DNA of 30,990 nt from an uncultured Chloroflexota bacterium. Its GTDB lineage: Bacteria > Chloroflexota > Dehalococcoidia > SM23-28-2 > RBG-16-64-32. How positions within the stretch are numbered: position 1 is the stretch's first letter; each line of letters begins with the position of its first letter. The position numbers were made by a program, and so were the translations under genes. Below, piece by piece: positions 1-7,847 of the stretch. The notes under the pieces are model-generated. The model searched no databases. It was given only the letters and a program-made list of their open reading frames with translations, and was not told the DNA's origin. The stretch lies in NCBI GenBank assembly GCA_913056415.1, contig CAJXNA010000002.1, forward strand, positions 1 through 30,990, written 5' to 3'.

Positions 1-67
1 ACGCGATTGCTCCATCGCCTGCATCCAGCAGTTCCCTGGCTGGTAGCCTGTAGCGAAGCGGGAAACC

Positions 68-193
68 ATCGCCTGCCGCGGAAGCACCAAGCAGCTCGCC
101 AGCGCCGTGGGCGAGGGTATGACTGCTCTGATGATGGCGCGCCGCCACCTCCAAAAGCTAGGAGACGTGCCCGAAAAGACCTCCGCTGCCTGA
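68..193 (+). pseudogene. C-terminal remnant of a thioredoxin-reductase-like flavoprotein
   Basis: The frame of codons starting at 68 reads a short peptide ending in TGA at 191-193. It contains CRGSTKQLASAVGEGMTAL, followed by ARRHLQKLGD. This closely resembles the C-terminal FAD-contact segment of thioredoxin reductases, which is usually GDxRxGSTKQLASAVGEG followed by the last helix. The family needs about 300 residues, and the frame is closed by a TAG at 44-46. The residues just before CRGSTKQ (ETIA) do not match the expected FAAGD. The rest of the gene is therefore missing, either as a broken gene or because positions 1 to about 73 are a chimeric contig end. No homology is visible in 1-66 on either strand. 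Confidence 0.5.
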
Positions 194-216
194 CTCGATG
201 GGGGCTGCATCGCCTG

Positions 217-222
217 TATAAT
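217..222 (+). promoter_or_regulatory. Candidate -10 box ahead of tal
   Basis: A perfect TATAAT, preceded directly by TG, lies 83 bases upstream of the transaldolase start, in the gap after the thioredoxin-reductase remnant. No good -35 hexamer sits 16-18 bases upstream. The call rests on the -10 box and its position before the tal-zwf-opcA unit. Confidence 0.4.
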
Positions 223-304
223 GGAAAGGTATCCTCCCCGCGGCCTCGGTTTCATCTGTTAGAGCGGATAGGGTATTGAGTTGCGATGCTAAATGGAGGC
301 AGGG

Positions 305-1447
305 ATGGCTAAGAACCCGTTACTAGAGATCAGAGAGCATGGCCAGAGCGTCTGGCAGGATTACATCCGCCGCAAGCAGACTCTCTCTGGCGAATTGGAG
401 AAGCTGATCGCCGAGGACGGGCTGCGAGGCCAGACCTCGAACCCCACTTACTTTGAGAAGGCGATCGCAGGCAGCAACGACTACGACGACGCTCTGAAGA
501 CCCTCGCCCAGCAAGGGAAGGATGTCGACAGCATCTACGAGGCGCTGGCGGTCGAGGACATCCAGGCGGCGACCGACCTCTTCCGCCCCGTTTACGACTC
601 GCTGCAGGGAGCCGATGGCTTCGTAAGCCTGGAGGTCTCTCCTGAGCTCGCGCACGATACTCAGGCGACCATCGAGCAGGCGCGCCACCTGTTCGCCGCC
701 GTCGATAGGCCCAACGTGATGATCAAAGTGCCCGGCACGCCCGCCAGCATACCCGCCATTGAGCAGCTCATCAGTGAAGGCATCAACATCAACGTTACTC
801 TCCTGTTCTCTCTGGAGGCGTATGAGCAGGCCGCTAACGCCTACATCGCCGGACTGGAGAGATACGCCGACGGGAACGGCGACCTCTCCCGCCTCGCCTC
901 GGTGGCTAGCTTCTTCCTGAGCCGTGTCGATACCATGGTGGACCGCAGGCTGGAGACGCTCATCCGAGAGACGGAGGACTCCGCTGCCAAAGCGGAGATG
1001 GAGTCGCTTCTGGGGAAGACAGCCGTCGCCCAGGCGAAGCTCGCCTACGCCAGATTCAAGTCGCTGTTCGGAAACCCACGCTTTCAGGCGCTCAAGGAGA
1101 AGGGTGCCCGCGTCCAGAGGCCGTTGTGGGCCAGCACCGGCGCCAAGAACCCCAATTACAGCGACGTCATGTACATCGAACCGCTCATCGGACCCGACAC
1201 GGTCAATACCGTGCCTCTAGCCACCATGGGCGCCTTCCGTGACCACGGGCTCGTGGCGGCTACCCTGGAGAAGGGCCTGGAGGAAGCGCAGGCCACCCTG
1301 GCAGCGCTGGCCGAGTTCGGCATCGACATGGATGAGGTGACTGATCAACTGCTGGACGACGGCGTCAACCTCTTCGCTAACTCATTCCGCGAGTTAATGG
1401 CATGCATCTCCGCTCAGCGGACAGCCATCCTCGCTCCGGCCGGCTGA
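305..1447 (+). CDS. tal: Transaldolase
   Basis: Transaldolase moves a dihydroxyacetone unit from sedoheptulose 7-phosphate to glyceraldehyde 3-phosphate in the cytosolic non-oxidative pentose phosphate pathway. The 380-residue product has the long-form transaldolase layout. TSNPT lies near the N-terminus, VMIKVPGT carries the Schiff-base lysine at about residue 141, ININVTLLFS follows, and a C-terminal half holds RPLWASTGAKNP and YIEPLIGPDTVNT. An ATG at 293 is also in frame, but GGAGG at 295-299 lies five bases before the ATG at 305, so 305 is chosen. It is the first gene of a tal-zwf-opcA unit, with zwf starting 23 bases after its stop. The family call is secure. Confidence 0.95.
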   Translation: MAKNPLLEIREHGQSVWQDYIRRKQTLSGELEKLIAEDGLRGQTSNPTYFEKAIAGSNDYDDALKTLAQQGKDVDSIYEALAVEDIQAATDLFRPVYDSLQGADGFVSLEVSPELAHDTQATIEQARHLFAAVDRPNVMIKVPGTPASIPAIEQLISEGININVTLLFSLEAYEQAANAYIAGLERYADGNGDLSRLASVASFFLSRVDTMVDRRLETLIRETEDSAAKAEMESLLGKTAVAQAKLAYARFKSLFGNPRFQALKEKGARVQRPLWASTGAKNPNYSDVMYIEPLIGPDTVNTVPLATMGAFRDHGLVAATLEKGLEEAQATLAALAEFGIDMDEVTDQLLDDGVNLFANSFRELMACISAQRTAILAPAG

Positions 1448-1470
1448 CGCGGCCGGAGCGCCAAGATGCG

Positions 1471-3015
1471 ATGACGATTGAGGAGACAGTAGAGAACCCT
1501 CTGAGGGTGGGCCTGCGCAGCCAGCGCACGCCGGAGCCGAATACGCTGATCATCTTCGGCGCCAGCGGCGACCTTACCCAGCGGAAACTCGTCCCCGCCC
1601 TGTACGACCTCTCGCTGGAAGGGCTGCTGCCCGGCGGCTTCTCCGTCGTGGGCATGGCGCGACGACCCAAGACCCACTCAGAATTCCGCTCCGAGATGAA
1701 AGGCGCGGTCGCCCAGCATTCGCGCACGAAATCGCTCCAACCCTCCGCCTGGGACGCCTTCGCGGCCAACATCTACTACTGCCAAGCCGAATTCAACGAT
1801 CCGGGAGGCTACATCCAGTTAGCCAGCATGCTACAGAAGATCGAGAGCGAGACCGGCTGTCACAACAGGCTGTACTACTTAGCCACGCCTCCCAGATACT
1901 ACAGCGAGATCGCCAAGCGCCTTGGCGAGGCAGGCCTCACGGCAAGCGACGACGGCTGGACGCGTATCATTGTAGAGAAGCCGTTCGGGCGTGACCTGGC
2001 CAGCGCCGCGGAGCTGAACCGTACCCTCCTCAGCGTGTTCAGCGAGGATCAGGTCTACCGCATCGACCATTACCTGGGGAAGGATACCGTCCAGAACATC
2101 CTCGTCTTCCGCTTCGCCAACGGCATCTTCGAGCCCATATGGGACCGCCGCTACATCGACCACGTTCAGATCACAATGGCCGAGAGCATCGGCATTGAGG
2201 GGCGCGGCGGCTATTACGAAAGGGCCGGCGTCATCCGCGATATCATCCAGAACCACGCCCTGCAGCTCCTCTCGCTGGCAGCGATGGAGCCTCCCGCCAC
2301 TTTCGAACCTGACGCCGTCCGCGACGAGAAGGTGAAGGTGCTTCGGGCCGTCCGCCCTATCCCGCCTGAAGATGCACAGGAGTCCACTGTTCGCGGCCAG
2401 TACGGGCCGGGCGTGATCTCCGGTCAAAGAGTGGCCGGCTACCGCGAAGAGGACAGGGTGGAAGCAGACTCGGCGACGGAGACGTATCTGGCACTCAGGT
2501 TATTCATAGATAACTGGCGCTGGGCCGGGGTGCCGTTCTACATCCGCTCCGGCAAGCGCCTGCCCAAGCGAGTCACGGAGATCGCGATCATCTTCAGGCA
2601 GCCGCCGCTGGCCCTTTTCCCCACCACCGATGGCAGCCGCATTGAGCCTAACGTTCTCAGCATCACCATCCAACCGGACGAGGGCATCTCGCTGAACTTC
2701 GGCTCAAAGGTGCCCGGACCTGGGGCGGCTCTACGCATCCGGCCAGTGGAGATGGACTTCCGCTACGGCACATCCTTCGGGGTTGCCGCGCCGGACGCCT
2801 ACGAGCGCCTGCTGTTGGATTCGATGCTGGGAGACGCTACGCTGTTTACCCGCCGCGACGAGGTGGAGGCGGCCTGGGCGTTCGTCAACCCCATAACCGA
2901 TGGCTGGACGAACCCCGAGCCGCCGAGCTTCCCCAACTATGAGGCCGGCACCTGGGGTCCTGACGAGGCGGACGAGTTCATCCAGCGCGACGGCCGCAAA
3001 TGGCGGAGGCTGTAG
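1471..3015 (+). CDS. zwf: Glucose-6-phosphate 1-dehydrogenase
   Basis: This enzyme oxidises glucose 6-phosphate to 6-phosphogluconolactone with NADP+, the entry step of the oxidative pentose phosphate pathway. The 514-residue protein has the nucleotide-binding GASGDLTQRK at about 30-39, EKPFG at about 169-173, and the substrate-binding signature RIDHYLGK at about 197-204 with the catalytic histidine. The C-terminal domain includes RSGKRLPKR. The frame is open upstream to an ATG at 1402 inside tal, but that would add 23 residues unlike the family, so the ATG at 1471 is preferred. Its ribosome binding site is weak (GGAG 12 bases upstream), so coupling to tal is likely. The next gene starts within or just after its stop. 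Confidence 0.95.
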   Translation: MTIEETVENPLRVGLRSQRTPEPNTLIIFGASGDLTQRKLVPALYDLSLEGLLPGGFSVVGMARRPKTHSEFRSEMKGAVAQHSRTKSLQPSAWDAFAANIYYCQAEFNDPGGYIQLASMLQKIESETGCHNRLYYLATPPRYYSEIAKRLGEAGLTASDDGWTRIIVEKPFGRDLASAAELNRTLLSVFSEDQVYRIDHYLGKDTVQNILVFRFANGIFEPIWDRRYIDHVQITMAESIGIEGRGGYYERAGVIRDIIQNHALQLLSLAAMEPPATFEPDAVRDEKVKVLRAVRPIPPEDAQESTVRGQYGPGVISGQRVAGYREEDRVEADSATETYLALRLFIDNWRWAGVPFYIRSGKRLPKRVTEIAIIFRQPPLALFPTTDGSRIEPNVLSITIQPDEGISLNFGSKVPGPGAALRIRPVEMDFRYGTSFGVAAPDAYERLLLDSMLGDATLFTRRDEVEAAWAFVNPITDGWTNPEPPSFPNYEAGTWGPDEADEFIQRDGRKWRRL

Positions 3016-3020
3016 ACCGC

Positions 3021-4169
3021 ATGGAGGTCCTTGACGAATATCGTGCGATACTAAGCGGCGAAACCCGCAGGGTGGATGTGCCCGCCGTTGAGAGTGAGCT
3101 TACACAGCTATGGAAGGCGGCCGCCGAGGATACCCTTGAGGGCCAGCCAGTCGTCCGTGCCTGTGTGCTCAACCTCGTAGGATACGCCCAAGGAGATGAT
3201 GTCGCCCAACACATCAACGAGGTGATCTCCCAGGTCTCCGCGCGGCATCCAAGTCGCTCCATCATCATCGTTGCCGACCCCCGCGCCAAGTCCGCTGGGC
3301 TCCGCGCCTCCATCTCCGCCCATTGCCAGATCCCGCTCGCTGGCGGCAGGCAAGTGTGCAGCGAGCAAATCACCCTTCACGCCTCTGGCGCCGCGGTGGA
3401 TGAGGTCCACGGGACCGTACTGCCGCTGCTTGTGCCAGGCCTGCCCGTCTTCCTCTGGTGGCACGACGAGCCGCCCCCGGATAATCACCTGTTTCAGGAG
3501 TTGCTGGATAGCTGTGACCATCTGGTGATTGACTCCGCAGACTTTGCGCCTGAGCGCACCGCTGCCCTACTTACGGACCTACAGCGGATCACCCAGGAAA
3601 GCGATATCGCGTTGAGCGATCTCAACTGGTCACGGCTCACCCACTGGCGGGAACTCGTTGCCCAGTTCTTCGATGCCTCGCCCGGGCGGCAGTACCTGGA
3701 CCGCCTGGACGCCGTGAACGTGGAGATCGCCTCTATTCACGGCAAGCAGCCTGACCTCACGGAGGGTCTACTCCTCATCGGTTGGCTGGCGTCGCGCTTG
3801 GGCTGGGTCTTGGAGGAGGGCGCTCTGCGGCCGCGCTTGGACGCTATGTCCTTCAAGCTTAAAAGCGGTGCTGGGTCGGTGACAGTGAAGCTAACCCCGG
3901 ACCCACATCACCCCGGTGAGGGGCTGCACTCGCTCTCGCTCCGGGCGGCCGACGGCGCCGTCTTCGCCATCTCCCGCAAGGCTGACGACGAAACCTGCGG
4001 GGTCGTCAGCGCTGAGCTACCCGAAGGCAGCGGCTACTCGCGTGTCGTGCAGATGGACCTGCCCTCAGAGGCGACACTGCTGAGCGATGAACTGGATTCG
4101 TCCGGCCACGATGCCGCGTTCGAGGAGACGCTCGCCCAGGCTGTTCGGTTCATGGACGGTGGTCAGTAA
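3021..4169 (+). CDS. opcA: Glucose-6-phosphate dehydrogenase assembly protein OpcA
   Basis: OpcA assists oligomer assembly and activation of glucose-6-phosphate dehydrogenase. It typically sits beside zwf in cyanobacteria, actinobacteria and some Chloroflexota. The 382-residue product shows the family's RHPSRSIII at about 75-83, then VCSEQITLHASG, LPLLVPGLPVFLWWHDEPP and a VIDSADF segment. An in-frame ATG at 3000 would overlap zwf by 16 bases but has no ribosome binding site. The ATG at 3021 follows the zwf stop by five bases and has GGAGG at 3005-3009. The choice between them is not certain. Gene order and sequence together make the function clear. Confidence 0.9.
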   Translation: MEVLDEYRAILSGETRRVDVPAVESELTQLWKAAAEDTLEGQPVVRACVLNLVGYAQGDDVAQHINEVISQVSARHPSRSIIIVADPRAKSAGLRASISAHCQIPLAGGRQVCSEQITLHASGAAVDEVHGTVLPLLVPGLPVFLWWHDEPPPDNHLFQELLDSCDHLVIDSADFAPERTAALLTDLQRITQESDIALSDLNWSRLTHWRELVAQFFDASPGRQYLDRLDAVNVEIASIHGKQPDLTEGLLLIGWLASRLGWVLEEGALRPRLDAMSFKLKSGAGSVTVKLTPDPHHPGEGLHSLSLRAADGAVFAISRKADDETCGVVSAELPEGSGYSRVVQMDLPSEATLLSDELDSSGHDAAFEETLAQAVRFMDGGQ

Positions 4170-4231
4170 GCGTTTTTACCCCCGCGCAAGCCGGTAGGCC
4201 ACGGCCACGCCCACAGCCCTGAGAGCCGTCT

Positions 4232-4417
4232 CTACGGCAACACCTTTGGGAAGCCGCCCAGGAGACCGACAATGCTCGCGGCCAGCAGGCCCAGCGCCAC
4301 GATGGAGGCCACCGACACGAGCGCCAGGATTAGTCCGTACTCGGCCAGGGTCTGACCTTCTTCTCCCTCCGAGTGGGCAACAAATCGCAGCATGGCTGCG
4401 CTGATATTGGAGAGCAT
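4232..4417 (-). CDS. Flp/Fap-type pilin (type IVb prepilin)
   Basis: This 61-residue product has a short charged leader, the prepilin-peptidase site EEG followed by QTLAEYGLILALV, and one hydrophobic helix to the end. That is the Flp pilin layout, in which processing after glycine leaves a mature peptide with glutamate at position 5. Such pilins form thin adhesive fibres assembled by Tad machinery in the membrane. The ribosome binding site AAGGAGG (4423-4429 region) is excellent. No tad or prepilin-peptidase gene lies in the window, so it is an orphan here and must rely on machinery elsewhere. It ends tail to tail with opcA. Confidence 0.85.
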   Translation of the reverse strand: MLSNISAAMLRFVAHSEGEEGQTLAEYGLILALVSVASIVALGLLAASIVGLLGGFPKVLP

Positions 4418-4531
4418 GATTTCCTCCTTACCCGCACTCCGAACCTCTCTAGCACTAGTCTACCAGGCGGTTCTCCCCAAGCCCTCGCCAGGATTATGTC
4501 ATCGCAAAGTCGTATCTAATCACCTTTGTGT

Positions 4532-5206
4532 CTACGTCGAGCGTCGGCGTGCCAGCTCTTCGAGGATAAACGGATTGGTCTGGCGTTCGATCCCGATCTT
4601 CGTCTCCTGCATGTGGCCGGGGAGGACGACCGTATCGTCCGGCAGCTCAAGCAGACGGTCGACGATGCTGGACATCTCCTGGCCGTAATCGCCGCCCTGC
4701 AGGTCCGTCCGCCCGATGGAGCCGCGAAACAGGGTGTCGCCGCTGAACAGCATGCCTTCCGTGTAGAAGGAGAGGCTGCCGGGGGTATGGCCGGGCGTGT
4801 GGATCACCTTCAGCTTGACACCTTCCACCTCCACCTCGTCGCCGTCCGCCAGGAGGGCATCCGGCTCCGGCGGCGGTTCTACCGACTGACCCAGTAGGCC
4901 GGCGGCGGCCCCTGCCGCGCCGCGCGCGATCTCCAGCTCCTGAGGATGGAGCAGGAACTTGGCCCCGGTTGCCTCCTTGACTCCGCGGACGCCCAGGATG
5001 TGGTCAAGGTGTGCGTGGGAGTTCGCGATGAGCTTGATGTTCAGCCCCATGTCCTTGGCTAGGGCCATGATCTCTTCCGGCTGGTCGCCCGGGTCGATTG
5101 CGATCCCTTCGCCTGTCCTGCGAGAGCCGATGATCCAGCAGTTTTCCGCGAAGACACCCACAACGATGCCTCGCACCATGAGCTCGCTCACCCGTGGCTC
5201 CGCCAT
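4532..5206 (-). CDS. Metallo-beta-lactamase-fold hydrolase (glyoxalase II-like)
   Basis: The 224-residue protein is a compact MBL-fold hydrolase. The metal ligands are visible: SHAHLDH at 63-69 (HxHxDH), H140 in HTPGHTPG, D157 in FSGDTLF, and H198 in LPGHM. Relatives are annotated as hydroxyacylglutathione hydrolase or general thioester hydrolases; the true substrate cannot be read from sequence. The start has GAGGGG at suitable spacing. It is the last gene of the ligase-crotonase-hydrolase run, 57 bases after the crotonase, so a role in cleaving an acyl thioester is an attractive inference. Confidence 0.85.
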   Translation of the reverse strand: MAEPRVSELMVRGIVVGVFAENCWIIGSRRTGEGIAIDPGDQPEEIMALAKDMGLNIKLIANSHAHLDHILGVRGVKEATGAKFLLHPQELEIARGAAGAAAGLLGQSVEPPPEPDALLADGDEVEVEGVKLKVIHTPGHTPGSLSFYTEGMLFSGDTLFRGSIGRTDLQGGDYGQEMSSIVDRLLELPDDTVVLPGHMQETKIGIERQTNPFILEELARRRST

Positions 5207-5263
5207 ACTAGCCCCTCAACGCGCGCACAGGCGGCTTCAGCCACCCGCTCACAATGGCGGCGA

Positions 5264-6067
5264 CTATCGGCCCCGGAACTGCGCGGGGCGCTTCTGCAGG
5301 AAGGACTGCACGCCCTCCTTGAAGTCTTCAGTCTGGAACAGCGGCAGGAGCTGCAGGAAGACGTGATGAACGTTCGCCTCAAACGTCTCTTCTAGCCCCA
5401 AGCGCATCATCCGTTTGGTCGCCTGAACGGCGAGCGGCGCGTTGGCTGCTATCTCGGCCGCGATCTCGTGAGTGACCGGCATGAGCTGGTCCGGCTCGAC
5501 CACGCGGTTAACGAGGCCCATCTCTAGCGCCTCCCCAGCGCTGAGCGTCATACCGCGAAACGCCACCTCCGCCGCCTTTGCCCAGCCGATAAGCCGCGGC
5601 AGCAACCAGGTCCCACCGCTCTCCGGCAGAATACCCCGCTTCGTGAACACGGCTGCCAGCTTCGCTTCCGTGGAGGCGATGCGGATGTCGCAGCCAAGAG
5701 CCATGTCCAGACCGTAGCCGGCAGCTGGACCGTTCAAGGCACAGATGACGGGCTTGTCCGTAGTGTGGAGGACGATAGGCGGGCTGCCGGCAAGGTCAAA
5801 GCGGACGTTCGCCAGACCGCCTCCGCCGTTAGCACCGATGCCGGTGCCCGCGGCCAGGTCTTTCAGGTCAAGTCCGGCGCAGAAGCCTCTTCCCGCTCCC
5901 GTAATGACGATAACACGCACCTCACGGTCCGCGTCCGAGTCCCGCAAGACCTTGCTCAGGGAGTCAAGCATCGGCGCGGTGATAGCGTTCAGCCGGTCGG
6001 GCCGGTTGAGGGTGATCGTCGCGACGCCGCCGGACACCTCGTACAGCAGGTCAGTGTAGTCAGACAT
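5264..6067 (-). CDS. Enoyl-CoA hydratase/isomerase family protein (PaaG-like)
   Basis: This 267-residue crotonase-fold enzyme has the N-terminal NRPDRLNAI, oxyanion-hole segments GFCAGLDL (61-68) and NGPAAGYG, and a candidate catalytic glutamate E149 in LPESGGTWLLPRLIG. The last segment resembles ring-epoxyacyl-CoA isomerases (PaaG type) as well as ordinary hydratases, so the reaction is either hydration or isomerisation of an acyl-CoA. AAGGAGG lies seven bases before the ATG. It sits between an acyl-CoA ligase (45-base gap) and an MBL hydrolase, all on the minus strand, consistent with one acyl-CoA degradation transcript. Confidence 0.9.
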   Translation of the reverse strand: MSDYTDLLYEVSGGVATITLNRPDRLNAITAPMLDSLSKVLRDSDADREVRVIVITGAGRGFCAGLDLKDLAAGTGIGANGGGGLANVRFDLAGSPPIVLHTTDKPVICALNGPAAGYGLDMALGCDIRIASTEAKLAAVFTKRGILPESGGTWLLPRLIGWAKAAEVAFRGMTLSAGEALEMGLVNRVVEPDQLMPVTHEIAAEIAANAPLAVQATKRMMRLGLEETFEANVHHVFLQLLPLFQTEDFKEGVQSFLQKRPAQFRGR

Positions 6068-6112
6068 CTTACGCCTCCTTCAGATGAAACTGCCGGTGCT
6101 ACATGAGATCCG

Positions 6113-7678
6113 CTAAGACCCGGCGACGCGTCGCTTTTGGCCCGCCCAGTAGGGCTCCCGCAGCTCGCGCTTGAGCACCTTACCCGTAGGGTTGCGGGGG
6201 AGCGTCTTGACGAAGTCAACCGATCGGGGCCGCTCATAGCCGCCCAGCTTATCCCGGCAGAATTCGATGACCTCCTCCTCGGTTGCCGTTGCCTCATCGC
6301 GTAGAACAACGATCGCCTTCACCGTCTCACCCCACTGCTGGTCCGGCACGCCGATGACGGCTGCGTCGGCGATCGCTGGGTGCTTGAACAGCACGTCCTC
6401 TATCACACGGGGGTAGATGTTCTCCCCGCCGGAGACGATCATGTCCTTCACCCGGTCCTGGATGTAGATGTAGCCTTCATCGTCCAGCACGCCGGCGTCG
6501 CCGGTGTGCATCCAGCCGCCTCGCAGCGCCTCGGCCGACTCGTCGGGCAGGTTCCAGTAGCCCCGCATGAGTTGCGGGCCCCGCGCTATGATCTCTCCAA
6601 TGGTGCCGTTGGGCACAGGCTCATCATCCTCATCCACGACGCGCAGCTCGGTCCCCACGAGCGGGCGCCCGGCGGAGAGGAGCAGCTCTGGCTTCTCCTT
6701 CAGCGCCACCTCGTGATCGGACGGTAGCAGGTAGGTGAGGATGGCGGTAGTCTCGGTCATGCCGTAGCCTTGGGCGAACTCGCACTTGAACACCTCCACG
6801 GCGCGGCGAAGCGTCTCCTCGGCGATGGGGGAGGCGCCGTAGGTGATGCGCCGGAGGTTGCTGTAGTCTCGCTCCGCGATGTCCGGAACGAAGACGAGAC
6901 AGGCCTGGATCATCGCCGGGATGAGCGTGGCCTGTACCATATTCTCCTCGCTTAGCGCCCGGACGACCTCAAGTGGGTTGAAATCCTCCTGGATATACAA
7001 ACTGCCGCCCCCGGCTACAGACGCGAAGGCGGTGACGGCGGCGGCGGCGTGATAGAGGGGCGCGACGATAAGGGCGCGCTCGCCTGCGGTCCCCTGCACC
7101 ACAAGCTGGACCTGGTGCAGCTGCGCGCTTACTGCGCCGTGGGTGAGCACCGCACCCTTGGGGTGGCCGGTAGTGCCGCTGGTGTACAGCTGGTACACGT
7201 CGTGCTCGTCGGTGACGATGCGGTCAGGAGCCGTATCGGGCTGGTCAGCGACCCAGCGGTGGTAGTCATCCCACCCTTCGGCTCCGTCAGCGTCGATAGC
7301 GATGAACCGCTCCACGGCCTTGAGCTCGCCGCGGAATCCCTCCACGATGCTGACGTAAGCCGCGGAAGCGATGAGCATCTTAGCTTGGGCGTCGTTGATG
7401 ATATAGGCCCACTCTGGAGACGCCATCCGGTAGTTGAGGGGGACAGGCACCACGCCCGCCTTGGAGGCGCCGTAAAACAGTAGGGCGTGCTCGATACTGT
7501 TCTTGGAGAGGAACGCGATTCTATCGCCGATCTGAAGCCCGGCGCTTGCGAAAGCGTTGGCCAGACGGTTGGCCTCGCTTACGGCCTCACGATAGGTGAT
7601 GGTGCGGTCGCCCAGCACAGCGAATTCGACGTCCGGATGCTCGCGGGCCTGGTAATCAAGATAATCGTGGAGTCGCAT
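6113..7678 (-). CDS. AMP-dependent acyl-CoA synthetase/ligase (FadD-like)
   Basis: The enzyme activates a carboxylic acid to acyl-AMP, then to acyl-CoA. The 521-residue product has the P-loop YTSGTTGHPKG at 165-175, the A5 motif GYGMTETT, MHTGDAG, the hinge DRVKDMIVSGGENIYP, and the A10 lysine (about K500) in NPTGKVLKREL. This is the full ANL superfamily set at normal length. AGGAGG precedes the ATG by eight bases. The gene is first in a three-gene minus-strand unit with a crotonase and an MBL hydrolase, behind a clear promoter at 7741-7769. Substrate is unknown; a medium- or long-chain, aromatic or cyclic acid would fit. Confidence 0.92.
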   Translation of the reverse strand: MRLHDYLDYQAREHPDVEFAVLGDRTITYREAVSEANRLANAFASAGLQIGDRIAFLSKNSIEHALLFYGASKAGVVPVPLNYRMASPEWAYIINDAQAKMLIASAAYVSIVEGFRGELKAVERFIAIDADGAEGWDDYHRWVADQPDTAPDRIVTDEHDVYQLYTSGTTGHPKGAVLTHGAVSAQLHQVQLVVQGTAGERALIVAPLYHAAAAVTAFASVAGGGSLYIQEDFNPLEVVRALSEENMVQATLIPAMIQACLVFVPDIAERDYSNLRRITYGASPIAEETLRRAVEVFKCEFAQGYGMTETTAILTYLLPSDHEVALKEKPELLLSAGRPLVGTELRVVDEDDEPVPNGTIGEIIARGPQLMRGYWNLPDESAEALRGGWMHTGDAGVLDDEGYIYIQDRVKDMIVSGGENIYPRVIEDVLFKHPAIADAAVIGVPDQQWGETVKAIVVLRDEATATEEEVIEFCRDKLGGYERPRSVDFVKTLPRNPTGKVLKRELREPYWAGQKRRVAGS

Positions 7679-7740
7679 CTCTCATACCTCCTGATTGTGG
7701 TCGACTGCGCTCGGATGCCGATGCAGATGGGGCGAGCCCA

Positions 7741-7769
7741 ATGATATGTGCTTGCCCTAAGTCTGTCCA
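7741..7769 (-). promoter_or_regulatory. Sigma70-type promoter for the ligase-crotonase-hydrolase unit
   Basis: Read on the minus strand, TGGACA (7764-7769) and TATCAT (7741-7746) are separated by exactly 17 bases. Transcription would start near 7733 and give a leader of about 55 bases before the ligase ATG. It lies in the 169-base gap after the P450 gene, so the ligase unit can be transcribed independently of the P450. Confidence 0.6.
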
Positions 7770-7847
7770 GCGGGCGCCGGGAGTGATGGCTGACGGCGTG
7801 TCCTCCGCGGATGGGCTTTCTGGGAGTGTTGCCGCCGCAGACCGTGC

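Noticed and set aside
7..279. 90-codon frame at the left edge
   Set aside because: Arginine- and proline-rich, and it overlaps a different frame that encodes the recognisable thioredoxin reductase end.
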